From positions 1 through 64,000 of the forward strand of contig CAMYKZ010000028.1 in NCBI GenBank assembly GCA_947259045.1: a DNA stretch of 64,000 nucleotides, in the 5' to 3' direction. The notes under the pieces are model-generated. The model had not been told where the DNA came from and ran no database searches. It saw nothing but the letters and a program-made list of their open reading frames with translations. A program made the translations under genes and the position numbers. Positions 1-8,111 of the stretch are shown here, piece after piece (position 1 is the first letter of the stretch; every line of letters starts with the position of its first letter). This DNA comes from an uncultured Afifella sp. Its GTDB lineage: Bacteria; Pseudomonadota; Alphaproteobacteria; Rhizobiales; Afifellaceae.

Positions 1-1039
1 CCGCATCTCGTCCATGTATGAGTGGCGGTTATAGATCGCGGCAACGCCGGAAATCGTGCCGCTCTTATGGTTGAGAAGCCGCTCCGTGACATGAATCGGC
101 GTGCCGATTTGCGCCATTCGGGTGGCAAAGGTTCTGCGCAAATCGTGCAGCGTCCAGGGTGCTATGTCGAGCTCGTTGTCGAGCCGACGTTTAGATTTAC
201 TCCAGCCGCTGAAACTGGAACCGAAGACATAGGTGTCGCTCGCGGGCTGAGCGTCGAGGAGCGCCCGCATTCGTGCGCCGACTGGAATGATGTGCGTCTC
301 ATCATTTTTGGTCTCGGTGAAGGTGATGGTATCGTCAATCTGATCCCATCGCAGACTGCTAATCTCGGTGCGCCGTTGCCCGGTCAACAAAAGCGCACGG
401 GCGATTTGGCCGAACGGGTAGTCGTCAGTCGCGGCCCAGAGGGCAGCAATCTCGTCATCGTCGAGCACCCGCTCGCAAGCCTTCGATTTATTGGGAATGC
501 GTGCTCCGAAAATCGGGTTCCGTTCGCAAAGCTCATTTCGAACTCCCCAGTTGAAAAACGCTCGGATGGTTACAAAGGCGAAATTCTGCGCTTCTGGTGT
601 GCGGCGCAATAGCGTGATGACCCCCATTACGTCGCCCCGTGTGACCTCGGTTAGCGGCTTATTAAATGTGAAAAGGCTGAGGTATCGGACATAGGCTTCA
701 TAGGTCGATCCGCGTAGGCGGATGCGGCAATCTTCAAGATAGAGCCGTTTGGCCTGCTCAAAACCTAATGCCGGCCGGCGCGATGATGAGACGTTTAAGG
801 CGCTCCTGTCCGCCAAGAGCTTTTTGGCCTCCCTGCGCGCTTCCGCTAGGCTCATGTCCGGATATCGACCAATCGTCCGCATCCGACGGCTGCGCCCAAG
901 CATCACGATGAAGGATCGAGGATCGAGTGCCAGTATGACCGCACCTCACACCGAAGTTCGGCAGGGCGTCGTCGAAATAGGCACGCTGCCCTTTTTCGGG
1001 CGGTTTAAGCTTCCGAATCTGGAGGTCGGTGAGTCTCAA
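1..1039 (-). pseudogene. tyrosine recombinase (phage/island integrase), frameshifted and cut by window edge
   Basis: This is a P4-type integrase that would move the element lying left of the window. The first ~37 residues from a TTG start at 1039 form the start of an Arm-DNA-binding (DUF4102) domain (RLTDLQIRKLKP...YFDDALPNFGVR). The rest of the domain and the catalytic part continue in another frame: GRYPDMSLAEARREAKKL, then TGQRRTEI (first catalytic Arg), HDLRRTFATRM, LLNH and the Tyr in AAIYNRHSYMDEMR at the window edge. The frame changes exactly at a perfect tandem duplication of the 7-mer GATCGAG (914-920, 921-927, plus-strand reading). Removing one copy restores a continuous GTRSFIVMLGR reading. 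The catalytic residues are intact, so the inactivation looks recent. The C-terminal end lies outside the window. A sequencing artefact is possible but less likely than slippage. Confidence 0.9.
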
Positions 1040-1067
1040 GTCACATCCAAGTCACAACGAAGTCACA
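1038..1067. repeat. three AAGTCACA direct repeats with 11-bp period at the integrase start
   Basis: AAGTCACA occurs at 1038, 1049 and 1060, one helical turn apart, overlapping the integrase start codon and its upstream region. Regularly spaced direct repeats beside an integrase gene and its attachment site are typical of arm-type binding sites for integrase or of excisionase sites. That role is inferred. Confidence 0.6.
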
Positions 1068-1155
1068 CAAATCACGAGCGTAACAGGGTGTATCTATGTT
1101 CAGTTATGTCAAGCCTATAACGAAATAAGCTTTCAATTTCAACAATTTAGTTATT

Positions 1156-1175
1156 CTATGAGAATCTATGAGAAT
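1156..1175. repeat. 10-bp perfect tandem repeat next to the attachment core
   Basis: CTATGAGAAT is repeated twice head to tail (1156-1165, 1166-1175), 13 bp before the tRNA-like core. The stretch is AT-rich, unlike the flanking chromosome. It is probably an integrase or accessory-factor binding region, by position only. Confidence 0.5.
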
Positions 1176-1188
1176 GTCTGAAAAATAA

Positions 1189-1233
1189 TTCGTAATGATG
1201 GGGTCACTGGTTCGAATCCGGTATGCGGCACCA
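1189..1233 (+). other. tRNA-Thr(CGT) 3'-half remnant: attachment-site end of an integrated element
   Basis: The sequence reads as a tRNA from the anticodon loop onward: loop TTCGTAA (anticodon CGT at 1191-1193), anticodon 3' stem arm TGATG, variable loop GGGTC, T arm ACTGG-TTCGAAT-CCGGT (1206-1222), acceptor 3' strand ATGCGGC, discriminator A and encoded CCA (1231-1233). Upstream there is neither a matching anticodon 5' arm nor a GCCGCAT acceptor strand, so homology stops at the anticodon loop. This is the usual crossover point for tyrosine recombinases that integrate in tRNA genes. The relic marks the right end of the element; the complete tRNA-Thr should lie at its left end, outside the window. 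It is not a functional tRNA. Confidence 0.85.
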
Positions 1234-1316
1234 GTTTTTCAATCCCCTATTAGCTTTCAGAATATCTCTTGGTTGCTGGTAAGCCGTGCACGGCGATGCG
1301 AGTACAACCGGCACCG

Positions 1317-1559
1317 CTAGCTCGGATCAGCAACACGCAATCTGCGTTTTGATGAAAAACACCAGCGCACAACGAAACCGAAGCCAATCGCAATGAGAGC
1401 AAAGAACAGGCCGGCCGGCATATCTCCCGAGCGGATAGCGTAGAATGCTGCCGAACCGTTCCCTAACATGAGAACGAGCAACACCATACCGACAACACGA
1501 TAGAGTATTTTGCCGCCGATGCGGTCGAGTTTTCCGTCAGCAGGCACCGGCGGGCGCAT
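1317..1559 (-). CDS. small two-TM membrane protein of unknown function
   Basis: An 80-residue protein with two hydrophobic helices (about residues 21-40 and 48-65), a basic segment between the second helix and the C-terminus (KRRLR), and no recognisable family. The ATG at 1559 is preceded by a GAGG motif about 7 bp away, which supports translation. It is the first gene on the chromosomal side of the integration site, monocistronic and transcribed toward that border. Its location next to a tRNA-linked insertion point means it may be part of older inserted DNA. No function can be assigned. Confidence 0.55.
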   Translation of the reverse strand: MRPPVPADGKLDRIGGKILYRVVGMVLLVLMLGNGSAAFYAIRSGDMPAGLFFALIAIGFGFVVRWCFSSKRRLRVADPS

Positions 1560-1698
1560 TAGGTGCCTCGGGCTGATCTGCTTGCCGGGGAATTGACGCT
1601 TCCCACGAATGCCTGACCACCGCCGTTCACATGCACATGCTGCACAGTCGACTTCCGCTCGCTACCGATGCGGTAGCGGTTCAGCGCCGGTGGCCGGA

Positions 1699-1995
1699 TC
1701 ACCCGAATATTCCGTCACCCTGCTCGTCGATGATCTGCTTGGCCTTGGTGATGGAATGGCGCGCCGCTTCTTCCTGGCTGCCGTGGGTATCGGCGCGGAT
1801 GAACTTGTGTTCCTTCAACTCTTCACCGATCTGCTTTGAAATCAGCCCGGCGGTGTTGTACTGGCCGCCATTGGCGTGCGGAACCGGGATAATGGTATAA
1901 CCCTTGTAGCTTTCCGCTTCGCCGGCCGGGCTTGCGCCATTGCCGCTGCCAGCGCCGGTCAGCCGCCGCATCAGGCCGGAGAGAAATGACGCCAT
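1699..1995 (-). CDS. HlyU-family protein
   Basis: A 98-residue protein matching the HlyU family: a variable Gly/Ala-rich N-terminus (1-30), then the family core starting YKGYTIIPVPHANGGQY and ending in a helical region (EEAARHSITKAKQIIDE). In Vibrio, HlyU is a transcription factor for haemolysin genes. The alphaproteobacterial members are short, lack an obvious DNA-binding helix-turn-helix, and their role is not established, so only the family name is safe. The ATG at 1995 follows a purine-rich AAGGAAAGG stretch. The gene stands alone, divergent from terB. Confidence 0.75.
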   Translation of the reverse strand: MASFLSGLMRRLTGAGSGNGASPAGEAESYKGYTIIPVPHANGGQYNTAGLISKQIGEELKEHKFIRADTHGSQEEAARHSITKAKQIIDEQGDGIFG

Positions 1996-2178
1996 GATCG
2001 TAGACCTTTCCTTCTGCCGTCAGGCTAACACAGTCCGCGGACCTTTAAAAATTTCCCGTTGAACCTTTCGGCCTCGGACTTTATCACCGGGTAACTCTTG
2101 CCGGCTAGTATGCGCTCGCGCAATACGGCCGCTATCCGGCAGGCGTGGCTGATAATATTGGTCGATCAGGAGAGATGA

Positions 2179-2640
2179 ATGCTGAATGCGGTGCGCGATT
2201 TTCTGAAAAAGATCAGTTCCGACAAGGGACCGGTGCAAAAGTTCGACGACAATGATGCGCGTCTGGCGATGGCCGCCCTGCTTGCCCACATGATGGCGAT
2301 CGACGGTGAGGTCGAAGACGCGGAACGGGCGAAACTGCGCGAGGTTCTGGCAAGCGAATACAACATCGCCGGCGGCGATCTCGACACGCTGATCGACGAG
2401 GCGATCCGCGCCGACAGCGAGGCGGTCGATCTCTATGGTTTTACCAGCGTGCTGAAACGCGGCATGGAAACCGAACAGCGGCTGCGCGTCGTGGAACATT
2501 TGTGGGAAATGGTCTACGCCGATGGCCAAGTGCATGAATTTGAGGACAATCTTGTCTGGCGCATCGCCGAACTGCTCGGCGTGGAGAGCCGCGACCGGAT
2601 TGCCAAGCGCTCGGAAGTTGCGGCGCGAACCGAAAACTGA
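2179..2640 (+). CDS. TerB-family tellurite resistance / stress protein
   Basis: A 153-residue all-helical, acidic protein of the TerB family. It contains LAMAALLAHMMAIDGEVEDAERAKL near residue 30 and a second similar half, EHLWEMVYADGQVHEFED, near residue 105; in TerB these Asp/Glu-rich repeats bind metal. In alphaproteobacteria a stand-alone TerB without the rest of the ter cluster is common and its role is unclear. The start at 2179 is supported by AGGAG 6-7 bp upstream. An overlapping ATG at 2175 is in another frame. It is followed 33 bp later by the amidotransferase in the same direction, so they may be co-transcribed. Confidence 0.8.
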   Translation: MLNAVRDFLKKISSDKGPVQKFDDNDARLAMAALLAHMMAIDGEVEDAERAKLREVLASEYNIAGGDLDTLIDEAIRADSEAVDLYGFTSVLKRGMETEQRLRVVEHLWEMVYADGQVHEFEDNLVWRIAELLGVESRDRIAKRSEVAARTEN

Positions 2641-2673
2641 GATGCAAACCGGGTAAAAGGCAAGACTGGTCCG

Positions 2674-3456
2674 ATGGCGAAATTGTTGAAAGCACGAACT
2701 GCGGAACCACCCAAGGGGCGGATCCTGATCGTGCTGCATCAGGAACAGTCAACGGCCGGCAAACTCGGACAGATGCTGATGGCCAAGGGCTACGAGCTCG
2801 ACAAGCGCAAGCCGAGATTCGGCGACACGCTGCCGGAAACGATGGACGACCATGCCGGCGCGGTGATTTTCGGCGGTCCGATGAGCGCCAACGATCCGGA
2901 GGATTTCGTGCGCCAGGAGATCGACTGGATATCGGTGCCGCTGAAAGAGGGCGCGCCGTTTCTCGGCGTCTGTCTCGGCGCCCAGATGATGGTCAAACAG
3001 CTTGGCGGCAAAGTCTGCGAACATCCCGACGGCTGCGCCGAGATCGGCTTTTATCCGCTGCACCCGACGGAGGCCGGCAAAAAACTGATCCATTGGCCGC
3101 AAACGGTCTATCAGTGGCACCGGGAGGGTTTCGACCTGCCGGCCGGCACCGAACTTCTGGCCTGTGGCGACATGTTCGACAATCAGGCCTTCATGGCCGG
3201 CAAGGCATCGATCGCGCTGCAGTTCCATTCTGAAATGACTTACGCCATGGCCCATCGCTGGACGGTGCACGGGGCAAAACGGTTTGTCCTGCCCGGTGCG
3301 CAGTCACGGCCGGACCATATGGGCAACTGGTTCCGTTACGACCCGCCGATCCGCGCCTGGCTTGACCGGTTTCTCGATGTCTGGCTGGCGCTCGATGGCC
3401 GCAAATCGTCGCGACACGAAAAAAAGGCCGGCAAAACCGGTCAGGTTGCCGCTTAG
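2674..3456 (+). CDS. class I glutamine amidotransferase (GuaA-like domain protein)
   Basis: A 260-residue stand-alone class I glutamine amidotransferase. The nucleophile elbow GVCLGAQ places the catalytic Cys at residue 100, and the QFHSEMT motif gives His185 and Glu187, so the triad is complete. The oxyanion strand is FGGPMSAND (66-74). Members of this family release ammonia from glutamine for a partner or act on gamma-glutamyl compounds; no synthetase partner is encoded next to it, so the acceptor is unknown. The C-terminus (from about 235) is Lys/Arg-rich. It follows terB in the same direction and converges with cobK, 5 bp away. Confidence 0.85.
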   Translation: MAKLLKARTAEPPKGRILIVLHQEQSTAGKLGQMLMAKGYELDKRKPRFGDTLPETMDDHAGAVIFGGPMSANDPEDFVRQEIDWISVPLKEGAPFLGVCLGAQMMVKQLGGKVCEHPDGCAEIGFYPLHPTEAGKKLIHWPQTVYQWHREGFDLPAGTELLACGDMFDNQAFMAGKASIALQFHSEMTYAMAHRWTVHGAKRFVLPGAQSRPDHMGNWFRYDPPIRAWLDRFLDVWLALDGRKSSRHEKKAGKTGQVAA

Positions 3457-3461
3457 AGCGT

Positions 3462-4202
3462 TCAGGAAAACAATTCGTCTTCAAGCCATTCGATCACATC
3501 GTCGATGTGGGCGGCGGTGGCAACGTCAGGCAGGTCCGGCCGTGAAATCAGGATCACCGGCAGGCCGAGCCGGCGCGCCGCCTCGATCTTGGCCGACGCC
3601 CTGCCGCCGGAATCCTTTGAAACGACCCAGCCGATATCGTGCTCGCGCAACAAAGCGACTTCCGCCTCCGGCTCCCTCGCCGGATGGCCGAGGATCACCT
3701 CGCCGCGCGGCATGGTTTCGCCCGGCGTCGGCGCCTCGATCATCCGCACCAGACACCAGAGATCGCTGCGCTCGGCAAACAGGCGGATTTCGCGCCGTCC
3801 GGCCGCCAGGAACACACGAGCGTTTTCCGGCAGGTTTTCAACCGCGGTCTGCATGTCGGGCACGTCGATGAACCAGTCGCCGGGCAGGCGTTCAAACGGC
3901 GGACGCACCAGCTTGATCAGCGGAACGCCGGCTGTTTCCGCGGCTTCCGCCGCATTTGCGGCAATCGTCGCGGCAAACGGGTGGGTGGCGTCGATCAGGA
4001 CGTCATATTCTTCATTCATCAGATTGGCCGCCAGCCCGTCGGCGCCGCCAAACCCGCCGCGGCGCACCTGACCTGCGACCGGCGCCGGCATGCGCGTCAG
4101 CCCTGCCATCGAAGTCACCGTCGCCAGCCGGTCGTCGCCGGCAAGCCGGGCCGCCAGTTCGCCGGCTTCCGCAGTGCCGCCAAGGATCATCACTTTAGCC
4201 AT
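3462..4202 (-). CDS. cobK: precorrin-6A reductase
   Basis: A 246-residue CobK/CbiJ enzyme, which uses NADPH to reduce precorrin-6A (cobalt-precorrin-6A) in corrin ring synthesis. The N-terminal nucleotide-binding loop ILGGTAEAGELA (about 6-17), DATHPFAA (about 71-78) and VVSKDSGGRASAKIEAA near residue 205 are characteristic of the family. The ATG lies inside the last codons of cbiD (8-nt overlap), which points to translational coupling and an operon read leftward: cbiD then cobK. Length matches the family. Confidence 0.93.
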   Translation of the reverse strand: MAKVMILGGTAEAGELAARLAGDDRLATVTSMAGLTRMPAPVAGQVRRGGFGGADGLAANLMNEEYDVLIDATHPFAATIAANAAEAAETAGVPLIKLVRPPFERLPGDWFIDVPDMQTAVENLPENARVFLAAGRREIRLFAERSDLWCLVRMIEAPTPGETMPRGEVILGHPAREPEAEVALLREHDIGWVVSKDSGGRASAKIEAARRLGLPVILISRPDLPDVATAAHIDDVIEWLEDELFS

Positions 4203-5292
4203 CCGCAGTCTCCGTTAATATGCCGCCCTGGCGGTCGACGACCATGATATCGACATTAACCGGCGCGCCGCGCAGGGTGGCGACCGCCGTCTCGGCCGCC
4301 CGTTGTGCAATCGGCCGGACGAGATCGAGATCGGCCGCACTGGCCAGCGCCAGCGCTTCGGCTGCGGTGTTGGCCTTCCTGATGGCCTGGGCCAGATGGT
4401 CGTCGCCGCCCAATTTGAGGGCGATGCTGGCCAGATAACCGAGATCGACTTCCGACCGGCTGGAATGCAGATCCAGCGCGCCCTGGGCAAGCTTGCTGAT
4501 CTTGGCGAAACCGCCGGCGATGGTGAGCCTGGGCAGCGGATGCCTGGCGAGGTATTTCAGCAGCCCGCCGGCAAAATCGCCCATGTCGAGCAGCGCGATC
4601 TCCGGCAGATCGTAACGCGCCTGCACGGCCTTTTCCGACATGTTTCCGGTCGAGCCCGCGACATGGGTCAGGCCGGTGGCGCGGGCGACATCGATGCCGC
4701 GATGGATGGAATGAATCCAGGCGGCGCAGGAAAACGGCACGACGATGCCGGTCGTGCCGAGGATGGAAATGCCGCCGACAATGCCGAGCCGCGGGTTCCA
4801 GGTTTTCTCCGCAAGCTTCTTGCCGCCGGCAACCGCAATCTCGATCTCCGCATCGGACGGCACGTCCAATAGCTGCGAAACTTCCCGGATCGCCGCCTGC
4901 ATCATCTCGCGCGGCACCGGGTTGATCGCCGGTTCGCCGGGCGGGATCGGCAGTCCCGCCTTGGTGACGGTGCCGACGCCGGCGCCGGCCCGAAAGGTGA
5001 CGCCGGCCCCGGCCTTGCCACGGCGCACAAGAGCGGAAATCTCCGCCCCGTGGGTGACGTCGGGATCGTCGCCGGCATCCTTGATCACCGCCGCCTGGGC
5101 CCAGTCCTCGCCCTGATCGGTGCGCGCCAGCGCGAAGGCCGGTTTTTCGCCGCGCGGAAGACGGATGGTGACGGGATCGGGAAAGCCGCCGCCGTTCAAG
5201 GCATGCCACGCTGCCTTGGCGGCGGCAGTGGCGCAGGCGCCCGTGGTCCAGCCGCGTTTCAGGGGGCCATCCGGTTTGCGGATATTGGTCAT
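4195..5292 (-). CDS. cbiD: cobalt-precorrin-5B C1-methyltransferase
   Basis: A 365-residue CbiD, which methylates C1 of the corrin ring with S-adenosylmethionine. Family marks are RGWTTGACATAAAKAA (about 13-28), the GIVGGISILGTTGIV loop and SCAAWIHSIHRGIDVARA. In many Hyphomicrobiales CbiD replaces CobF in an otherwise aerobic pathway, which fits the neighbouring cobK, cobA and cobB. The reading frame stays open another 186 codons upstream, but that extension is antisense to cobA. The ATG at 5292 gives the family length and leaves a 51-bp divergent promoter region shared with cobA. Confidence 0.92.
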   Translation of the reverse strand: MTNIRKPDGPLKRGWTTGACATAAAKAAWHALNGGGFPDPVTIRLPRGEKPAFALARTDQGEDWAQAAVIKDAGDDPDVTHGAEISALVRRGKAGAGVTFRAGAGVGTVTKAGLPIPPGEPAINPVPREMMQAAIREVSQLLDVPSDAEIEIAVAGGKKLAEKTWNPRLGIVGGISILGTTGIVVPFSCAAWIHSIHRGIDVARATGLTHVAGSTGNMSEKAVQARYDLPEIALLDMGDFAGGLLKYLARHPLPRLTIAGGFAKISKLAQGALDLHSSRSEVDLGYLASIALKLGGDDHLAQAIRKANTAAEALALASAADLDLVRPIAQRAAETAVATLRGAPVNVDIMVVDRQGGILTETADG

Positions 5293-5343
5293 GTCCCTGT
5301 ATAGCTCGGAGCTTCGCGCAATGGCACTTTTAAGTGCGACCAA

Positions 5344-6228
5344 ATGGCGGTAAAAATACGAATGTCCGGTCGTAAACCAGAAACGTCGATGCTGCAGGGC
5401 CTGCCGGCCTTCGAACCCGGCTGGGTCTGGCTGGTCGGCGCCGGCCCGGGCGATCCGGGCCTGTTGACGCTGCATGCCGTCAATGCGCTCGCCCAGGCCG
5501 ATGTGGTGATCTATGACGCGCTGGTCGACAAGCGCATTCTTGAATTTGTCCGGCCCGGCGCCCTGATTGAATATGCCGGCAAGCGCGGCGGCAAACCGTC
5601 GCCGCAACAGCGCGACATTTCCCTCAAGCTGGTATCGCTGGCGGAAAGCGGCAAGCGGGTTTGCCGGCTGAAGGGCGGCGATCCGTTTGTCTTCGGTCGC
5701 GGCGGCGAGGAAGCCCTGACGCTGGTGGAGGCTGGCATCCCGTTCCGCATCGTGCCGGGCATTTCCGCCGGCATCGGCGGGCTGGCCTATGCCGGCATTC
5801 CGGTCACCCACCGCGATGTCAATCATTCCGTCACATTCCTCACCGGCCACGACCAGACCGGCCTGACGCCCTCGTCAATCGACTGGGAGGGCGTCGCCCG
5901 TGGCGCGCCGGTGATCGTCATGTATATGGCGATCAAACATCTGGCGGCGATCTCAGAGGCGCTGATTGCCGCCGGCCGCTCCGCCGACGAACCGGTGGCG
6001 GTGGTCAGCGACGCAACCACCGGCGAACAACGGGTGCTGGAGACAAGTCTCGGGCAGGCGCCGGGCGATGTGATAACCGAAGGGATTGAGCCGCCTGCGA
6101 TAATTGTCGTCGGCGAGACGGTGCGCCTGCGCGCAGGTCTTGACTGGCTCGGCGCGATGGAAGGCCGCATCCTGCAACGCGATCCGCTCGGACTTCGCGG
6201 GTCCGCGGAGACCGAACAGAGCGCGTGA
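5344..6228 (+). CDS. cobA: uroporphyrinogen-III C-methyltransferase
   Basis: A 294-residue SUMT that methylates uroporphyrinogen III at C2 and C7 to precorrin-2, the branch point into cobalamin (and siroheme). The glycine-rich VGAGPGDPGLLT loop lies at about residues 32-43 and RLKGGDPFVFGRGGEE near 107. PVTHRD and the later PVAVVSDATTGEQ loop are also family marks. It lacks a CysG-type dehydrogenase/ferrochelatase domain, as expected for CobA. Met7 or Met16 could be the true start, since the first residues are not conserved. It is followed 7 bp later by cobB and is divergent from cbiD. Confidence 0.93.
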   Translation: MAVKIRMSGRKPETSMLQGLPAFEPGWVWLVGAGPGDPGLLTLHAVNALAQADVVIYDALVDKRILEFVRPGALIEYAGKRGGKPSPQQRDISLKLVSLAESGKRVCRLKGGDPFVFGRGGEEALTLVEAGIPFRIVPGISAGIGGLAYAGIPVTHRDVNHSVTFLTGHDQTGLTPSSIDWEGVARGAPVIVMYMAIKHLAAISEALIAAGRSADEPVAVVSDATTGEQRVLETSLGQAPGDVITEGIEPPAIIVVGETVRLRAGLDWLGAMEGRILQRDPLGLRGSAETEQSA

Positions 6229-6235
6229 GCGGGCA

Positions 6236-7615
6236 ATGAGCGTCAATGAAATTATCGCGGGCGAACCGGGGGCCGCACTCAGGGGTGCACGGGGCCTGCT
6301 CATCGCCGCAACTTCCAGCCATTGCGGCAAAACACTTGTCACGACCGGGTTGATCGCAGCGCTCAGGCGGCGCGGGCTCAGTATTGCAGCCGCCAAATGC
6401 GGGCCCGATTATATCGATCCGAAATTCCTCCAGGCGGCCAGCGGACGGACTGCGGTCAACCTCGATCCCTGGGCGATGGGCAATGCACGGCTGCAGGCCC
6501 TCACCGAAAGCCAGGCGGCCGGCGCGGACATGCTGATCGTCGAAGGCGTGATGGGGCTTTACGATGGCGGCACGGGCGGCGCCGGCTCGACGGCGTCACT
6601 GGCCAAAGCGCTCGGCCTGCCGGTTCTGCTGATTGTCGACGGCCAGGGCACCGCCCAGACCGCCGCTGCCGTGGCAGACGGGCTAGCGCGGCAGGCCGAC
6701 GGGTTTGAGATCATCGGCGCCATCGTCAATCGCTGCGGTTCGGAGCGCCATGCCGCTTTGCTGCGCGAGGGCTTTGAACGTGTCGATGTGCCCCTGCTCG
6801 GCACTGTCGCCCGCAGCAGCGAAATCAGCGTGCCGTCGCGCCATCTCGGCCTTGTGCAGGCCGCCGAACATGGCGGGCTGGACGGCCTTGTGGAGCAGGC
6901 GGCGGCCCTGGTGGAAACCGGGATCGACCTTGACCGGCTAACCGCGCTGGCCGCGCCGTTGGGCCGCAGCGCCTCTTCCGCGCCGTGCCCGGCGGCAGAA
7001 TTGCAAGCCGCGCCGCTTGCCCCGCCGGGGCAGACAATCGCCGTGGCGCAGGATATCGCGTTTGCTTTTGCCTATCCGCACATGCTGCAGGGCTGGCACG
7101 CCGCGGGTGCTGCGATCTCGACATTTTCGCCGCTTGCCGACGAAGCGCCCGACCGGCAGGCCGACTGCATCTTCCTGCCCGGCGGTTACCCGGAACTGCA
7201 TGCCGGGCAACTGGCCGCGGCAGCGACCTTTCGTGCCGGAATGCTTGCAGCGTCAGAGCGCGGCGCGGCGCTCTACGGCGAGTGCGGCGGTTACATGGCG
7301 CTGGGTGATGCCATCATCGATGCCGATGGCGAAAACCACGCGATGCTCGGCCTGCTGCCGCTGACGACAAGCTTCGCGAAACGTAAACTGCATCTGGGCT
7401 ACCGCAATCTGGCGCCGATGGCCGGCGCCCTGTGGCAGATGCCGCTCAGGGCGCATGAATTCCACTATGCGACAATTATCAGCGAAGGCGACGCCGACCG
7501 GCTGTTTGGGGCGAGCAGCGCGGACGGCGAAGCGATCGGCGCAATCGGCCTGCGCCGCGGCCGGGTGATGGGTTCGTTTGCGCATGTGATCGAAAGCGCT
7601 GCGACAGGGATTTGA
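6236..7615 (+). CDS. cobB: cobyrinate (hydrogenobyrinate) a,c-diamide synthase
   Basis: A 459-residue CobB/CbiA amidotransferase that amidates the a and c side chains of the corrin, using ATP and glutamine. The N-terminal ATPase domain has the P-loop AATSSHCGKT (24-33) and AAKCGPDYIDP. The C-terminal glutamine amidotransferase domain has FLPGGYPELHA and the nucleophile Cys in YGECGGYMALG (near residue 350). I start it at ATG 6236, which gives MSVNEI..., rather than an upstream in-frame codon lying inside cobA. It forms an operon with cobA. Confidence 0.92.
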   Translation: MSVNEIIAGEPGAALRGARGLLIAATSSHCGKTLVTTGLIAALRRRGLSIAAAKCGPDYIDPKFLQAASGRTAVNLDPWAMGNARLQALTESQAAGADMLIVEGVMGLYDGGTGGAGSTASLAKALGLPVLLIVDGQGTAQTAAAVADGLARQADGFEIIGAIVNRCGSERHAALLREGFERVDVPLLGTVARSSEISVPSRHLGLVQAAEHGGLDGLVEQAAALVETGIDLDRLTALAAPLGRSASSAPCPAAELQAAPLAPPGQTIAVAQDIAFAFAYPHMLQGWHAAGAAISTFSPLADEAPDRQADCIFLPGGYPELHAGQLAAAATFRAGMLAASERGAALYGECGGYMALGDAIIDADGENHAMLGLLPLTTSFAKRKLHLGYRNLAPMAGALWQMPLRAHEFHYATIISEGDADRLFGASSADGEAIGAIGLRRGRVMGSFAHVIESAATGI

Positions 7616-7746
7616 TACCACGCGACGCGGAAGTCGAATTGTTCTTTGAGAAAGACAATCGCAAGAGAGGAGCGCGTCAGAATCGCCGGGAATCCGGCTT
7701 TTGCCTATCCTGAGGCGTCAACATAACTCAGGGCCGTTTACGCCGG

Positions 7747-7792
7747 CCCCACCCCGTCGCTTCGCGCCGACCCTCCCCGCAAGTGGGAGGGT
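7747..7792 (+). repeat. GC-rich intergenic repeat, copy 1
   Basis: The unit runs CCCCACCCCGTCGCTTCGCG...ACCCTCCC...GGGAGGGT, with an internal CCCTCCCC...GGGAGG hairpin. It belongs to the same family as the element at 7880-7933 but in the opposite orientation. Repeats of this kind (CTCCGCTTCGCTT...CCCTCCC) are widespread between genes in Hyphomicrobiales. It lies downstream of cobB and may serve as a 3' stem-loop. Confidence 0.65.
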
Positions 7793-7835
7793 AAAATGCG
7801 TTCCACGATCATATGTCAATGAGCGAAAATCCCGG

Positions 7836-8099
7836 TTACCGGGGTTCAACATTTTGCGGCCAGGGAACGGCAGGCCCCGTCCCTCCCCCTTGCAGGGAGG
7901 GTAGCCTAAGCGAAGCGGAGGTCGGGTGGGGTCTTGGAGCCATCGACAGACCCCGGGCCGGCAAAAGGCGTTGCTGCTCAACATGATCAATATATTCAGG
8001 CACTGAACCGACCCCGGCCGTCTTCGCCTCGGCAGCAACCGTTGAGTTTACCGACATGAAAAGAAGTGCCGCGGCAATCAGGGTCTGAACGATTAGCAT
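7836..8099 (-). CDS. putative small secreted protein whose 3' end is formed by an intergenic repeat
   Basis: An 87-residue frame starting 12 bp after the pgi stop, with AGAGG 9 bp upstream of the ATG. Residues 1-23 look like a signal peptide (IVQTLIAAALLFMSVNSTVAAEA). Residues ~24-50 are unique. From about residue 54 the frame reads through the GC-rich repeat at 7880-7933 (PRPHPTSASLRLPSLQGGG), the usual translation of this repeat family. The original stop has therefore probably been displaced by repeat insertion, or the frame is fortuitous. No function can be given. Confidence 0.35.
   Translation of the reverse strand: MLIVQTLIAAALLFMSVNSTVAAEAKTAGVGSVPEYIDHVEQQRLLPARGLSMAPRPHPTSASLRLPSLQGGGTGPAVPWPQNVEPR
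7880..7933 (-). repeat. GC-rich intergenic repeat, copy 2 (inverted relative to copy 1)
   Basis: On the minus strand it reads CCCCACCCGACCTCCGCTTC...GGCTACCCTCCC...GGGGGAGGG. It shares the CCCCACCC, GCTTCGC and CCCTCCC...GGGAGGG blocks with copy 1. The two copies lie head to head about 90 bp apart and could pair into a large stem in transcripts running through. Confidence 0.65.
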
Positions 8100-8111
8100 C
8101 GGTTTTTGCCT

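Noticed and set aside
5293-5343. Cobalamin riboswitch ahead of the cob genes
   Set aside because: The divergent intergenic region is only 51 bp, too short for a cobalamin riboswitch, and no B12-box sequence was seen.
5293-5850. 186-codon N-terminal extension of the cbiD frame
   Set aside because: It lies entirely antisense to cobA and has no domain resemblance; the family N-terminus starts at 5292.
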